A stretch of DNA of 64,000 bases from Erythrobacter sp. QSSC1-22B (GCF_001678665.1 NZ_LZRP01000006.1:223773-287772), one strand, 5' to 3'; shown: positions 8,425-18,228, counted from the first letter of the stretch. The notes: generated by a model not told the origin, from the letters alone. A program made the numbers and translations.

Positions 8425-9753
8425 TCAGCCCTGCTGGCGGATTGCCACGCTCACCGGCTTGCCCGTGGCATCAGGCACCATTAGCACCATCGGGGTGGAG
8501 GGCGCCGCGCCCGTGGCGCGCATCCGCTGCTGCCCTGCCACCAGCGCGTCGTAATATTCCTCGCCCGCGGGCTCGTCGTTCACCGCGAGCACCGGATAGT
8601 CGCTCCGCCCCACCGGCCAGTCGATGACATCGGTCGCAGGCTCGTAATCCCCGTTGCGGTCGAGATAGGCCACCCCCTGGTTGAGCGTGACGACATTCTC
8701 CAGCCCGGTGAAGCGGTGCGCGACCCCGCGCGGGATCACCAGCGTGCGATGCGCGCAGGGGCTGAACCGCAGCGCCACCTGCGCATGCAGCGTCGCGGAG
8801 CCGCGGCGACAGTCGACGAACTGCACCTCGACGCTGGCATCGTCGCTACCCAGGAAGGTCAGATGGTCGTCCTGCCCCAGATGGATGCCGAAGGCGTCGT
8901 GGGCATAGGGCGCGGTGCCGTGGTCGACCATGTAATAGGGGCGGGTTTCGAAAAACGGGCGGATCCCCGACGCCGGGCCGCTCTCGACATAGGCGAGCTG
9001 TTGCCAGTGCAACCCCGCGATCGGCGGGATCGGCTCGTCGCGCGGCTCGACCCCGCGCTGCGCGCGTTCGCTGATCTTGAGCTTGCGCGGGCTGCCCGAG
9101 GCATCGCGGGTATCGACCGTATAGGCGTGCGAATGCGCGAGATGCGCCATCCCCTCGCGCTGGCGCTCGGCCAGCAGGCGGTAGAAGACATCGGAAGCGG
9201 GGCGCGCATTGGGATGGAACCGCGGCGCGCGCGGGCCTTCGGTCTCGGCCGGGCCCTTAGTCTCACTCTCCGCCGTTTCCGCATCGGCGACCGAGTGCGG
9301 CACATTGACGATATCCGCATCCATGTCCCACTCCTGTTCGCCCGCCGCCCAGCGTGCCGGATCGGGGAGGTACACCGCGTAATTGTTCACCGTGTCGATC
9401 TGTTCGAGCCCGTCGAAATCATGCGCGACCCCGGGCGGGATCCGCAGCTCGTATTCCGAACCGGGCGCAAATTGCACCGTCAGCCGCCGCCCACCGGTGG
9501 GCGAACCGGCGCGCAGATCCATGAACCGTGCGGTGATGATGCGATCGGGCGCGCCGAGGAAGGTCAGCCGGTCTTCCTGCCCGAGATGGACCCCGTAATG
9601 GCCATAGCTGAACTTCTCGCGCCCGTGGAACACCACGTTGAAGCTGCGCCGCGTGGCGACGGGCACCACGAACGACTGGCCTCCGTTGGGTAGCCGCCAG
9701 TTGCGGCTCCAGCGGAGGCCAGCGATCGCCGCGAGGTCGGGTCGGTCGGTCAT
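8425..9753 (-). CDS. Tandem RmlC-like double-cupin protein
   Basis: Two homologous cupin halves are visible. Near residues 40-135, HYGVHLGQEDRLTFLG and PPGVAHDFDGLE; near 275-375, AFGIHLGQDDHLTFLG and PRGVAHRFTGLE. Each half resembles dTDP-4-dehydrorhamnose 3,5-epimerase (RmlC) and WxcM-like sugar enzymes. No other dTDP-sugar genes are adjacent, so the substrate is unknown. I chose the ATG at 9753, behind a GGATGAGGATG stretch; the frame also opens at 9780 with several nearby Met codons. Confidence 0.7.
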   Translation of the reverse strand: MTDRPDLAAIAGLRWSRNWRLPNGGQSFVVPVATRRSFNVVFHGREKFSYGHYGVHLGQEDRLTFLGAPDRIITARFMDLRAGSPTGGRRLTVQFAPGSEYELRIPPGVAHDFDGLEQIDTVNNYAVYLPDPARWAAGEQEWDMDADIVNVPHSVADAETAESETKGPAETEGPRAPRFHPNARPASDVFYRLLAERQREGMAHLAHSHAYTVDTRDASGSPRKLKISERAQRGVEPRDEPIPPIAGLHWQQLAYVESGPASGIRPFFETRPYYMVDHGTAPYAHDAFGIHLGQDDHLTFLGSDDASVEVQFVDCRRGSATLHAQVALRFSPCAHRTLVIPRGVAHRFTGLENVVTLNQGVAYLDRNGDYEPATDVIDWPVGRSDYPVLAVNDEPAGEEYYDALVAGQQRMRATGAAPSTPMVLMVPDATGKPVSVAIRQQG

Positions 9754-9794
9754 GATCCGCATCCTCATCCGCGCTTTCATCGCTTCCGGCGGCC

Positions 9795-10127
9795 CTAGCC
9801 GAGCACCTCGACATGGTGGCCGGCCGAGCGCGCTTCGCGGATCAGCGTCTCGAGATCGGCATCGGGGAAGCTGGCGGAGAAGGCGCTGACCGCCGCCATC
9901 TTGATGCCCGCCACCGCGGCGGAGATTTCCCGCCCGACCGCGCCGCGCTTGGGATCGGAGGTCAGGTAATGGATCATCAGGCTCTGCAGCGCCTGATCGC
10001 CCGCGACCGCCTTCTTGCCCTGCGTGTCGATCAGCCGGGTCACCGCGACATCGAACGACCCGTCGGCCTCGTCGGGCAAGTCGCGATAGAGCGACGACAG
10101 GAACTTGCGTCCGTTTTCCTTTTTCAT
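9795..10127 (-). CDS. Conserved hypothetical protein
   Basis: A 110-residue soluble protein beginning MKKENGRKFLSSLYRDLPDE. It has no signal peptide, membrane segment or motif I recognise, but is mixed alpha/beta-like with a hydrophobic Ala/Val-rich centre. The start is well supported by GAAGGATG upstream. It lies 41 nt upstream of the double-cupin gene on the same strand and may be co-transcribed with it. Confidence 0.65.
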   Translation of the reverse strand: MKKENGRKFLSSLYRDLPDEADGSFDVAVTRLIDTQGKKAVAGDQALQSLMIHYLTSDPKRGAVGREISAAVAGIKMAAVSAFSASFPDADLETLIREARSAGHHVEVLG

Positions 10128-10615
10128 GACTTCATCCTTCCATAAAAGCGGAGCTGGATTGGGACACGAATTAGGCAAATGGTCCCCGACTCGTCCGCCG
10201 TTACTGGGTGCCATACTTGGGGGTGTTGGCGGGCAGGGGGATAGGTCCGAATTGGAGATATAGGTTGGGGCGGAGGCGCGCGGATGGCGGAGTCTAGGGT
10301 GCGAGGGTGCCGCAAATTGCGCGGGCAGTGGCAAGCCAGTTCAATTTGGGCTGACGTTGATGGCAGCCAGTCAGCAAACGCCCCAGTTTGCGACATTCGC
10401 GACAAGAAGTTCGTTCCCCGAAAGCTACCATTCAATCGGCAACACCTTAAGCGCGGGAATTGGGCCGATTGCTGACAGGCAGGTTTTGGCAACTGTAGCT
10501 ATAAAAGCTGCTTTTCATGAACCGACCCTTGGTGGGCCAGTTCACGCCGCTCTGTTTTGGCGCCTACGGAACGACTTAATCGGCGGAGGATTGTGTTCGG
10601 AAAGGAGACAAGCCG
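10128..10615. other. Intergenic region
   Basis: This 488-base gap separates the leftward hypothetical gene from the small YqaE-like gene. Open frames cross it on both strands but none has a convincing start or recognisable product. The only clear signal is AAAGGAGA at 10601, the ribosome binding site of the YqaE-like gene. Confidence 0.45.
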
Positions 10616-10777
10616 ATGATGGCATTGATTACGCTTATTGCTACCGTTCTGTTGCCGCCGCTTGGCGTTGCGCTCAAGCATGGGTTGGGCAAGACGTTCC
10701 TAATCAATCTAGTCCTTACGATAATTCTGTTCATTCCAGGGTTGGTTCATGGCATCTATGTCAATTACATGCGTTGA
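10616..10777 (+). CDS. YqaE/Pmp3 family small membrane protein
   Basis: This 53-residue protein has two membrane helices separated by a short polar turn. It carries the family signature LLPPLGVALKHGLGK followed by a second helix with FIPGLVHGIYV. Pmp3/YqaE (UPF0057) proteins are small membrane proteins linked to membrane potential and osmotic or cold stress in several organisms. AAAGGAGA ends a few bases before the two adjacent ATG codons (10616 and 10619). It stands alone between long intergenic gaps. Confidence 0.85.
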   Translation: MMALITLIATVLLPPLGVALKHGLGKTFLINLVLTIILFIPGLVHGIYVNYMR

Positions 10778-11313
10778 GAAGAGGGGCGGCGAGCGCTCGT
10801 TCGCATCCCTAAAAACGGCTATGTCTGTTGCCGAGATACGGCCCTGATAACGATTGCTTGTAAAAAAATTCGCGTAAGGTCCGGAATTGGGCCATTTACC
10901 GACTGTCCGCTTTTAGCTTGCTGCTATCGAAAGCCGATATTCCGCTAACGACCCAGTAGCTGCCACGGGGTGAACTCCACTGCATACTGAAACCTGCCAC
11001 TCCCTCATGTTATACGCTTCAGCAGGTTGCGGATCGGGAGCAGATTATCCGCTTCGCGACGGTGCAAAAAGAGAGCAGTCTCCAGCGGCTTCCTCCGGTC
11101 GATAGGCCCGAAAAATTGTGCTGCGGAAGTTTCGCGCATTGAGCGAACTCTGTGTGAGGCGGCTCGCCATGAATGGCTCCGAAAGGCAATTGAACACATG
11201 AAAATCATTAATTTTCCCTTAACCTTTTGGCGATCTCACGTTAGCCTCGCAATCGGGTTAGGGGGCGATTCGTCACTGGTCGTGCTCTCTTCGTAAAAAC
11301 ATTGGGGGACTGC
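10778..11313. other. Long AT-richer intergenic region upstream of the autotransporter
   Basis: These 536 bases are less GC-rich than the surroundings and hold no gene I can support. Short frames at about 11005-11208 (minus) and 11027-11296 (plus) overlap each other and match nothing. The end of the region carries the ribosome binding site GGGGGA (11304-11309) for the autotransporter. Confidence 0.45.
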
Positions 11314-14300
11314 ATGATCAACAACACCGCACTGCGTCACGGCCTACTGGCTGCGACTTCCGCCCTAGTCCTGTCGCTGCCGGTCGCCGCTTCGGCGCAA
11401 GACCGTGTCGCGCCCGTCGTCAGCGTGAGCGGACCTGCCTCGGCCTCCGTTGCCGACTTCAGCGTAGCGCCGGACAGAGACCCGGATATCATCACCCGCG
11501 ATGACATCAGCCCCAATGTCACGGCGCCGGCAGGCAGCCTCGACAGCGGGGTCACCGGTGTTGGCCAGATGGCCGTTCGTGCCAACCCCGCCACCTTAGG
11601 GCTTGGTTTGTGCACCGGAACATTGATAAATCCGCGCACCGTCATTTTCGCAGCTCATTGCGTAAACACGCGTGCAGCCGCCAGCTATGGCCAGCCAACC
11701 GGCGGCGTTCCCATTAGCTTCGGCTTCAATGCGGACAATCGGCCAGCTTTGCTACAATGGCTGGGCCTGAATGGCGGGACACTTTATGCGAGCAATCCGG
11801 CTCTCAACATCTATAACGTGGAAGACGTCTGGTACGATCCGCGTTCGCTGGACCTCGGCCCCGGACTAGGCTTTTTACAGGCCGATATCGCCATCGCTAC
11901 ACTCGATACGCCAGCCTTCGACATCCCGACCTGGGCAATGCTGTTTACCCCGCTCGACGGGCAGGAACACACTACGATTGTCGGTTATGGCGGGCGCGGC
12001 ACCAACGCTTCCGGTAATATCGGCATCGATTTCCGCCGTCGGATCGCAGAAAATTATGTCTCGTTTCTCGGATCGCTCGACGACCTCGACGAAGGTATCG
12101 GATTTGGTTCCAGCGGCCAGCTGCCGCAAAACCTTTATTTCACTGGGTTCACCGACCCCAGCGGCGTATATGATGTGAACCAGCTCAAGCTGGACTTTGG
12201 CATCTTCGGTCCTGGCGACACTTCGCTGCCACGGGAAGGCACGACCGCAGGGGGAGATTCCGGTGGCCCGCTGGTCCTTGATGAAAAATACGATAAAGAC
12301 GTAATCCTCGGGGTTCTTTCCGGCGGCGGCAGCATCTTCGGGGCTGCCGCTTTTGGCGATGCCTATGGCAGTTACAGCTTCTATCAGCCGCTCCATGCCT
12401 TTTGGCAGATCATCGTCGCCAACAATCCCTATGTCTACGCGACCACCAAGGGGCAAGACGGACAGTGGACCGATCCGGACCACTGGATACAGGCAATGGA
12501 CCCGAACTACCTTGTCGCCCTGGATGGCGAACTCATCAACCGCCTGCCCGATGCTCCCGGCGCAGAAATAAGCGCCGATGGTGCGAAATACGGTGAGGTC
12601 TGCGGCATCGAACTGGTGTTCCCCTTTCCCAAGGCTGGCTGCACCGAGTTTGAGCAGGATGCAATTGTCGGGGCAACCGGGCCGCAGTTCTTTGTCGAGG
12701 GCGGACCGGGCACCGAGAACTTCGTGCCGAACAACATCACCGCCAATCCTCAACAAGGCATCCGCCCGCGCTATTTCGATGTGACGCTCAGCTCGGGCAA
12801 GACCACCCTATCGGGCGCGGACATCGAGATCGATCGGTTGACGCTCGACGGGCCGGCGATCCTCGATATCAAGCGCCAAGCGGCTCTTCGATCATTGGGT
12901 GATTTCACGCAAATCGCCGGCTGGACCAATATCGACGGTTTCCTGAGCGCCAACGAAGCGTTCCAACTGACCGGCTTGATCACGGGAACCGGCACCTTGC
13001 GGGCGCCGTTTTTCACTTCGGTTGCGGGGGTCGTGGCACCGGGCGGAGCGGACCAAATCGGCACCCTCACAATAGACGGCAATGCAATTTTCGCATCGGG
13101 CGCAGCGTTGTTTATCGATGCCGGTCGCGCCGGCGCGGACAAATTGTCCGTTACCGGGACGTTATCGCTGTCCGATCCGAACGACATCGCCGGCACCGGC
13201 GCGTCGCTCGTCTTCAACAAGGCCAAGGGCGCGGCGCCCCGGCATGGGCAGTCTTTCACTATTGCCAGCGCGGCTGGCGGGATCGAAGGGCAATTCGCAA
13301 AAGTCTATTCCTTCCAAGGCGTTCTGCGGCCGGAGCTCACCTACACCAGTGACTCCATAAATGCCGAATTGCGCGCCGGAGCGCTGGTAGAAATCATCGG
13401 TGGGAACGATCCGACCGCCCGAGCCTTTGCCAAGGCTCTCGATACGCTCCGCGACGGCTCATATGATGCGCTCTACAACCTGTACGGCAGTATCGACCTG
13501 ATGGATGGCGCTGCGCTGACGCGGGCATTGAGCAGCCTGGCACCGCGCTCTCCGGAGCAGGGGCGACAATTGTTTGAACGCCAGGGCAATACCTTGTTCG
13601 GTTCGGTGACCGACCGGCTTTCGATGATGGGGACGCAAGGCTCGGGCACGCTCAGTGTCGTTGGCGCGCCGCTGGGTGCCATTGACCGCGATGGCATGAG
13701 CCGCGCGACACAGCTCGCCCAGGCCGGTTTTGCCGGGCTTGCTCCTGACCGTCAGCAAGTCGCGCTACCCGAAGGCATTTCGGGCTTCGTCACGGGTGGC
13801 GTGTTCGGCGCGAAAGACCTCTCCTTCTCGGGCGACCGGATCGAGGACGGCGCGCGGTCGACCTATATCGGCATGGGTCTGGAACACGAGGTTGCGCGCG
13901 ACTTCGTAGTCGGCGTCGCCGCCGGTCATGCCAGCGGGCTGAGCGCCAATGGCAACGACCAGGCTCGGTCGCGGCTGGATCAGGCCTCGGTCTATGGCAG
14001 CTACAAGTTGGGCGGCGCAGCTTATGTCGGCTTTGCGGCGAACATGGAGCAGGCCAAGATACGCACCAACCGCACCGGGTTCGGTGCGGAGGGCGGCGTC
14101 GGTCTATTCGGGCAGCAGGACGCATCGCGCATGATCGCCTTGACCGAAGCCGGTGTGAATCTCGGCGTCACCCAGGGTCTGACACTCACACCGCGCGTGC
14201 AGCTCGGCTACAGCCGGACCAAACTGTCCAATCTCAACGAGCTGGGCGGAGAAGCAGCGCTGGCCATCGACGACATCACGACGCAACGGGTCGATGCCAA

Positions 14301-14607
14301 ACTGGGGCTGAAACTGGCTGGTTCGCAGTCGCTCGGCAATGGATGGACCTTCGTCCCGCAGATCCAGGCCGATTATGTCCGCCTGCTTGACGGCGCGAAC
14401 AGCGGGTTGGATGTCCGCTTCGCGGCTGCCGACCATGTGACTATCTCCTTGCCGTTCGCCAATGGCGACAGCAATTGGGGCGAGCTCAAGGGCGGTCTCG
14501 CCATCAGCAAGGGCCCGGTGAAGTTCGGCGCGGGCGTCGAGACCAGCGTTGGCCGCAGCGAATTGCGCAACGACCGCGCGGTGGTGGATATGACATTCCG
14601 CTTCTGA
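11314..14607 (+). CDS. Autotransporter with trypsin-like serine protease passenger
   Basis: The 1097-residue product has a signal peptide ending near SAQ. An S1 (chymotrypsin-like) protease domain follows with the triad visible as FAAHC (His about 115), LQADIAI (Asp about 190) and GGDSGGPL (Ser about 316). A repetitive beta-rich stretch (about 490-700) comes next. The last 280 residues or so form an autotransporter beta-barrel ending in VDMTFRF, with a C-terminal Phe as usual for outer membrane proteins. The ATG at 11314 fits GGGGGA upstream. The protease domain is predicted to be exported to the surface or released. An I78-inhibitor-like gene lies downstream on the opposite strand. Confidence 0.85.
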   Translation: MINNTALRHGLLAATSALVLSLPVAASAQDRVAPVVSVSGPASASVADFSVAPDRDPDIITRDDISPNVTAPAGSLDSGVTGVGQMAVRANPATLGLGLCTGTLINPRTVIFAAHCVNTRAAASYGQPTGGVPISFGFNADNRPALLQWLGLNGGTLYASNPALNIYNVEDVWYDPRSLDLGPGLGFLQADIAIATLDTPAFDIPTWAMLFTPLDGQEHTTIVGYGGRGTNASGNIGIDFRRRIAENYVSFLGSLDDLDEGIGFGSSGQLPQNLYFTGFTDPSGVYDVNQLKLDFGIFGPGDTSLPREGTTAGGDSGGPLVLDEKYDKDVILGVLSGGGSIFGAAAFGDAYGSYSFYQPLHAFWQIIVANNPYVYATTKGQDGQWTDPDHWIQAMDPNYLVALDGELINRLPDAPGAEISADGAKYGEVCGIELVFPFPKAGCTEFEQDAIVGATGPQFFVEGGPGTENFVPNNITANPQQGIRPRYFDVTLSSGKTTLSGADIEIDRLTLDGPAILDIKRQAALRSLGDFTQIAGWTNIDGFLSANEAFQLTGLITGTGTLRAPFFTSVAGVVAPGGADQIGTLTIDGNAIFASGAALFIDAGRAGADKLSVTGTLSLSDPNDIAGTGASLVFNKAKGAAPRHGQSFTIASAAGGIEGQFAKVYSFQGVLRPELTYTSDSINAELRAGALVEIIGGNDPTARAFAKALDTLRDGSYDALYNLYGSIDLMDGAALTRALSSLAPRSPEQGRQLFERQGNTLFGSVTDRLSMMGTQGSGTLSVVGAPLGAIDRDGMSRATQLAQAGFAGLAPDRQQVALPEGISGFVTGGVFGAKDLSFSGDRIEDGARSTYIGMGLEHEVARDFVVGVAAGHASGLSANGNDQARSRLDQASVYGSYKLGGAAYVGFAANMEQAKIRTNRTGFGAEGGVGLFGQQDASRMIALTEAGVNLGVTQGLTLTPRVQLGYSRTKLSNLNELGGEAALAIDDITTQRVDAKLGLKLAGSQSLGNGWTFVPQIQADYVRLLDGANSGLDVRFAAADHVTISLPFANGDSNWGELKGGLAISKGPVKFGAGVETSVGRSELRNDRAVVDMTFRF

Positions 14608-14627
14608 GCCGATAAAACCATGACACG

Positions 14628-14658
14628 GGGCTGCCGGAGCAATCCGGCGGCCCTTTTT
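14628..14658 (+). terminator. Rho-independent terminator of the autotransporter gene
   Basis: An 11-bp stem (14628-14638 with 14643-14653, one G-T pair) closes on a GCAA loop and is followed by five T residues. It lies 21 bases after the stop codon. Confidence 0.85.
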
Positions 14659-14691
14659 CATGCCCGCAGGAAGCCGGAAGGGTTGCAGAAC

Positions 14692-15081
14692 CTAACCGCA
14701 GCGCAAGGAAAGTATGACATCCGCTCCATCAAGCTCAATCGTTAGCCGGTCGGACTGGTAATCCATCGAGATTACTTGGCCCGGTCGCACCGGGCGCAAC
14801 GAGGCAGCACCGCTCGCACTCAACAGCGTAGTCTCGCTTGCTGCGTCAAATTGTCGCCCAATCCATTCATGCATGGCTTCGCCGTCGCAGATCTCGAATG
14901 CACCGGAAAATCGTTCCGTCGGTTCGCGCGGATTCACCGATCCGCGCAGAGGAGGCGCGGTTACCGCTGTACCTGCACTTGGTCCATTCTGCGCCTCAAC
15001 GTCCGCCACCAAGGCGATATCTTGCACACAAGCAGTTATAAGCATCGGCGCGAGGGCGCACGAGATAAAACGGAGGATCAT
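14692..15081 (-). CDS. I78-type peptidase inhibitor lipoprotein
   Basis: A 129-residue product with a short signal and a lipobox-like LITAC (Cys about residue 18), then a Pro/Thr-rich linker. The C-terminal domain has EWIGRQFDAA, LRPVRPGQVISMDYQSDRL and a terminal LRCG. This matches the pattern of I78 family inhibitors, which block chymotrypsin- and subtilisin-like serine proteases. It converges with the serine-protease autotransporter, so it may shield the periplasm from that protease. The pairing is inference from position and family. Confidence 0.65.
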   Translation of the reverse strand: MILRFISCALAPMLITACVQDIALVADVEAQNGPSAGTAVTAPPLRGSVNPREPTERFSGAFEICDGEAMHEWIGRQFDAASETTLLSASGAASLRPVRPGQVISMDYQSDRLTIELDGADVILSLRCG

Positions 15082-15444
15082 CTTGCTACACTACGCCGTC
15101 TGTATTGACTCGTCCACCTTACCTTGCGCCACCCTCATGTATCGCTGTCCCTAATTTCCGGACTAATCGGGCGACCCAACGCCTGGCAGATTATCAGCCA
15201 ACACCAAAAATCTATTAGACTAAACAGAATATTGTTTAAAGCTTTGCGTAAGGTTTAATTTCGGTAGTTTTCGGGTTAGCTTAATTGCGCAATGAAGGTC
15301 TCATAATTGGCACGTAGCTGCCGAGCGAGCTGAACAGCTAAACGTCTTGTTACCAAGTCTAACCTCCTAAAAGCGGACCGGAAGCTTTCCACCCCAACAG
15401 CGGACCTTCATCAATCCGCCCCCCAAGCCCGAAACCCGCCCCTC
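15082..15444. other. AT-rich intergenic region
   Basis: These 363 bases are clearly richer in A and T (for example 15200-15300) than the genes around them. I see no gene or RNA. They would contain the promoter of the inhibitor gene. Confidence 0.45.
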
Positions 15445-15858
15445 CTACCGATCCACGCCCTTCGCCTTGCCCCACTGCCGCGCGGCGGTGTAGCCGAGGT
15501 AGCCGGTGCCGAAGAGCGCGTAGAGCGGCTCGGGAAGGCCCGCGAGATAGGCGTTCATCCCCGCGGCGATATCCTTCGCGGTAGCGGGGGAGAAGGCGGC
15601 GAGCACGCCCATTGGCAGCGCCCAAAGCAGCAGGACATAGATCACGTAGAGGAACGACGGCCGCGCGCGGCTGGTCCAGGGGTCCTCCGAGCCCGCTTCG
15701 GCGACGATCGCCGCCAGCCGCGCCTCGATTGTGCGCAATTCCTGCGTTCCCTCCATCTGGAGCAATTCCAGCTTGGCGCGGGCGCGCGCCTCCTTGTCGG
15801 GGATCAGCTTGTCGAGCAGCGAGGCGAGCGGACCGATGAGCGTTTCTACGAGTGCCAT
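15445..15858 (-). CDS. GTA-type 3-TM holin family protein
   Basis: This 137-residue protein starts with an amphipathic region (LIGPLASLLDKLIPDKEA), then a charged helix and about two to three hydrophobic helices, ending TGYLGYTAARQWGKAKGVDR. The arrangement matches the holin family found with alphaproteobacterial gene transfer agents (three-TM GTA holin). Holins permeabilise the inner membrane for lysis. No capsid, terminase or endolysin gene lies near, so it is an orphan copy or has another role. Confidence 0.65.
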   Translation of the reverse strand: MALVETLIGPLASLLDKLIPDKEARARAKLELLQMEGTQELRTIEARLAAIVAEAGSEDPWTSRARPSFLYVIYVLLLWALPMGVLAAFSPATAKDIAAGMNAYLAGLPEPLYALFGTGYLGYTAARQWGKAKGVDR

Positions 15859-15947
15859 GCGTGGGTTCTCCTTCCGATTCGCCGGAAGTGTGAACCATAT
15901 TGGTTAGTGTAGGAAAGTGAAAAGTGCCGGAGAGGCCCTTGAGCCGA

Positions 15948-16685
15948 CTATCCGGTCAGCCCCGCGCGATCCGCTGGCGTTTCGACCGGCTCGTCGCGCT
16001 CCTTGCGCTCGGAATAGCGGTCGACCAGCTGCGCGGCGTGCGGGCGCAGCAGCACGGTGAAGCGGACCAGCTCCTCCATCACGTCGACGATGCGGTCGTA
16101 ATAGGGCGAGGGGTTCATCCGCCCCGCCTCGTCGAATTCCTCATAGGCCTTGGCGATCGAGGACTGGTTGGGGATGGTCACCATCCGCATCCAGCGCCCG
16201 AGCATGCGCAGCGCGTTGATGGTGTTGAAGCTCTGCGATCCGGCGCTGACCTGCATCACCGCCAGCGTTCGCCCCTGCGTCGGGCGCAGGCCCTTGTAGG
16301 CCAGCGGCAGGTGATCGATCTGCGCCTTCATGATCCCGGTCATCTGGCCGTGGCGCTCGGGGCTGCACCACACCTGACCCTCGGACCACAGCGAATGCTC
16401 GCGCAATTCCGCCACTGCGGGGTGGTCGTCATCCGCCACCTGGTCGGGCAGCGGCAGGTCGCAAGGGTCGAAGATCCGCGTCTCGCATCCGAACCGCCGG
16501 AGCAGCCGCGCCGCTTCTTCTACCGCCAGCCGCGAGTAGGAGCGGGTGCGCAAGCTCCCGTAGAGCAGCAGGATGCGCGGCGGCGGGTCGAGCGCGCCGA
16601 GCCCGGCGGCGGGCCGGGCGCGCAGATATTCCTCGCGCAGGGCAGGCAGGTGGTCGGGATCGGCGAGAGGGCGCAGGCGGGTCAT
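15948..16685 (-). CDS. arsH: Arsenical resistance protein ArsH (NADPH-dependent FMN reductase)
   Basis: The 245-residue product has the flavodoxin-like motif [19 protein letters not shown] near residue 40, and [20 protein letters not shown] and [18 protein letters not shown], all hallmarks of ArsH. ArsH oxidises organic trivalent arsenicals or reduces metals and quinones, depending on species. It is the last gene of an arsR-acr3-arsH operon, 23 bases after acr3. Confidence 0.9.
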   Translation of the reverse strand: MTRLRPLADPDHLPALREEYLRARPAAGLGALDPPPRILLLYGSLRTRSYSRLAVEEAARLLRRFGCETRIFDPCDLPLPDQVADDDHPAVAELREHSLWSEGQVWCSPERHGQMTGIMKAQIDHLPLAYKGLRPTQGRTLAVMQVSAGSQSFNTINALRMLGRWMRMVTIPNQSSIAKAYEEFDEAGRMNPSPYYDRIVDVMEELVRFTVLLRPHAAQLVDRYSERKERDEPVETPADRAGLTG

Positions 16686-16708
16686 CGGCAGCTTTCGGTT
16701 CGGGCGTT

Positions 16709-17776
16709 TCAGGCGGCCGGGAAGCGGTTGCGGGTGCGGTTGGCATAGGCGACGAGGCTGAGCATCACTGGTACCTCGACCAGTACGCCGACCACGGTCG
16801 CCAGCGCTGCGCCGCTCGACAGGCCGAACAGCCCGATCGCCACCGCCACCGCCAGTTCGAAGAAATTGGAAGTGCCGATCATCGCGCAGGGCGCCGCGAT
16901 ATTGTGCGGCACCTTCCACGCCCAGGCGGCGGCATAGGCGAGCGCGAAGATACCGTAGGACTGGATCACGATCGGGATCGCGATCAGCACGATCAGCAGC
17001 GGATTGCCGACGATGGTTTCCGCCTGGAAGGCGAACAACAGCACCACCGTCGCCAGCAGGCCGATGATCGACCAGGGTTTGAGCCGCGCGGTGAAGGCGT
17101 CGACCGCGCCTTCGTCGCCATCATGGCTGGCGACCACCTGCCGCCGGGCGATGCCGCCCGCCACCAGCGGGACCACGACATAGAGCCCGACCGAGAGCAG
17201 CAGCGTCTCCCACGGCACGACGATATCGGTGACGCCCAGCAGCAGCGCCACGATCGGCGCGAAGGCGACGATCATGATCAGATCGTTCACCGAGACCTGC
17301 ACCAGCGTATAGGCCGGATCGCCCTTGGTCAGCTGCGACCAGACGAAGACCATCGCGGTGCAGGGCGCGGCGCCGAGCAGGATCAGCCCGGCGATATACT
17401 GGTCGGCCTCGCCCTCCGTCATCAGCCCGGAATAGAGGTAATCGAAGAACAGCACCGCCAGCGCGGCCATGGTGAAGGGCTTGATCAGCCAGTTGACCAC
17501 CAGCGTGATCACCAGCCCCTTGGGCTTGCGGCCGATATCCTTGATGCTGCCGAAATCGACCCCGACCATCATGGGGAAGATCATCGCCCAGATCAGCACC
17601 GCGACCACCAGATTGACCGAGGCGTATTCGAACCCCGCCATGACCCCGACCAGAGCGGGCGCGATCAGCCCCAGCGCGATCCCGGCGAGGATGGCGCCCA
17701 GCACCCAAAGCGAAAGATAGCGCTCGAAACTGCCCAGCGCGGAGGTGCCGGGTTCGGGTTTAGCCAGCGGGGTCAT
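16709..17776 (-). CDS. acr3: Arsenite efflux transporter, ACR3 family
   Basis: A 355-residue membrane protein with about ten hydrophobic segments and the ACR3 signature [15 protein letters not shown], containing the conserved membrane Cys. [17 protein letters not shown] and [16 protein letters not shown] are also typical. It exports arsenite using the proton gradient. The ATG at 17776 overlaps the arsR stop by four bases, showing translational coupling; the open frame upstream of it belongs to arsR in another frame. Confidence 0.92.
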   Translation of the reverse strand: MTPLAKPEPGTSALGSFERYLSLWVLGAILAGIALGLIAPALVGVMAGFEYASVNLVVAVLIWAMIFPMMVGVDFGSIKDIGRKPKGLVITLVVNWLIKPFTMAALAVLFFDYLYSGLMTEGEADQYIAGLILLGAAPCTAMVFVWSQLTKGDPAYTLVQVSVNDLIMIVAFAPIVALLLGVTDIVVPWETLLLSVGLYVVVPLVAGGIARRQVVASHDGDEGAVDAFTARLKPWSIIGLLATVVLLFAFQAETIVGNPLLIVLIAIPIVIQSYGIFALAYAAAWAWKVPHNIAAPCAMIGTSNFFELAVAVAIGLFGLSSGAALATVVGVLVEVPVMLSLVAYANRTRNRFPAA

Positions 17777-18150
17777 TGGGCGAGCCGGGCGTCGGCACTG
17801 GCGCCTTCCTCGCGCGGGCAGGCGGCCAGTTCGGGCAGATCGGCGCACAGCCGCGGGTCGCCCTGACAGCAGTTCTCCATCAGGAAGCCCATCAACCGGC
17901 GCATCCCGTCATAGTGCGCGCGGTAGCGGATGACGCGGCTCTCGCGCTGCGAGATGGCGAGCCGGGCGCGTTCGAGATTGGCGAGATGATGCGACATGGT
18001 GGATGGGGGCACGTTGCAGGCCTGCGCGATTTCGCCCGCCATCATGCCCTCGGGGCCCGCCTGGACGAGCTTGCGGAACACCGTAAGTCGCGTCTCGTGC
18101 GCCAGCGCGGCCAGCGCATCGACGGCCCAGATCTGTTCGGTTTCGGCCAT
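17773..18150 (-). CDS. arsR: ArsR-family metalloregulator
   Basis: The 125-residue protein is a winged-helix repressor: [20 protein letters not shown], then the recognition helix [16 protein letters not shown]. Candidate arsenite ligands are Cys94, Cys95, Cys102 and Cys111 in the C-terminal tail. There is no CVCDLC-type motif in helix 3, so sensing by the C-terminal cysteines is inferred. AAGGGG precedes the ATG. It heads the operon and should bind the palindrome at 18205-18228. Confidence 0.9.
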   Translation of the reverse strand: MAETEQIWAVDALAALAHETRLTVFRKLVQAGPEGMMAGEIAQACNVPPSTMSHHLANLERARLAISQRESRVIRYRAHYDGMRRLMGFLMENCCQGDPRLCADLPELAACPREEGASADARLAQ

Positions 18151-18204
18151 GTTCGCCCCTTAATACCGGAGCGGAGATAGTGTGCGCAGGAGGCTCGTCA
18201 ATCG

Positions 18205-18228
18205 ATAATTCGAAATCTATCGAATTAT
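18205..18228 (-). promoter_or_regulatory. Palindromic operator upstream of arsR
   Basis: A perfect 9-bp inverted repeat, ATAATTCGA and TCGAATTAT separated by six bases, lies 55-78 bases upstream of the arsR start. Size, symmetry and position fit an ArsR dimer site controlling the arsenic operon. Confidence 0.75.

Noticed and set aside
10357..10812. 151-codon plus-strand frame across the YqaE-like gene
   Set aside because: It covers the YqaE-like gene in another frame; that gene has a strong ribosome binding site and a clear family match.
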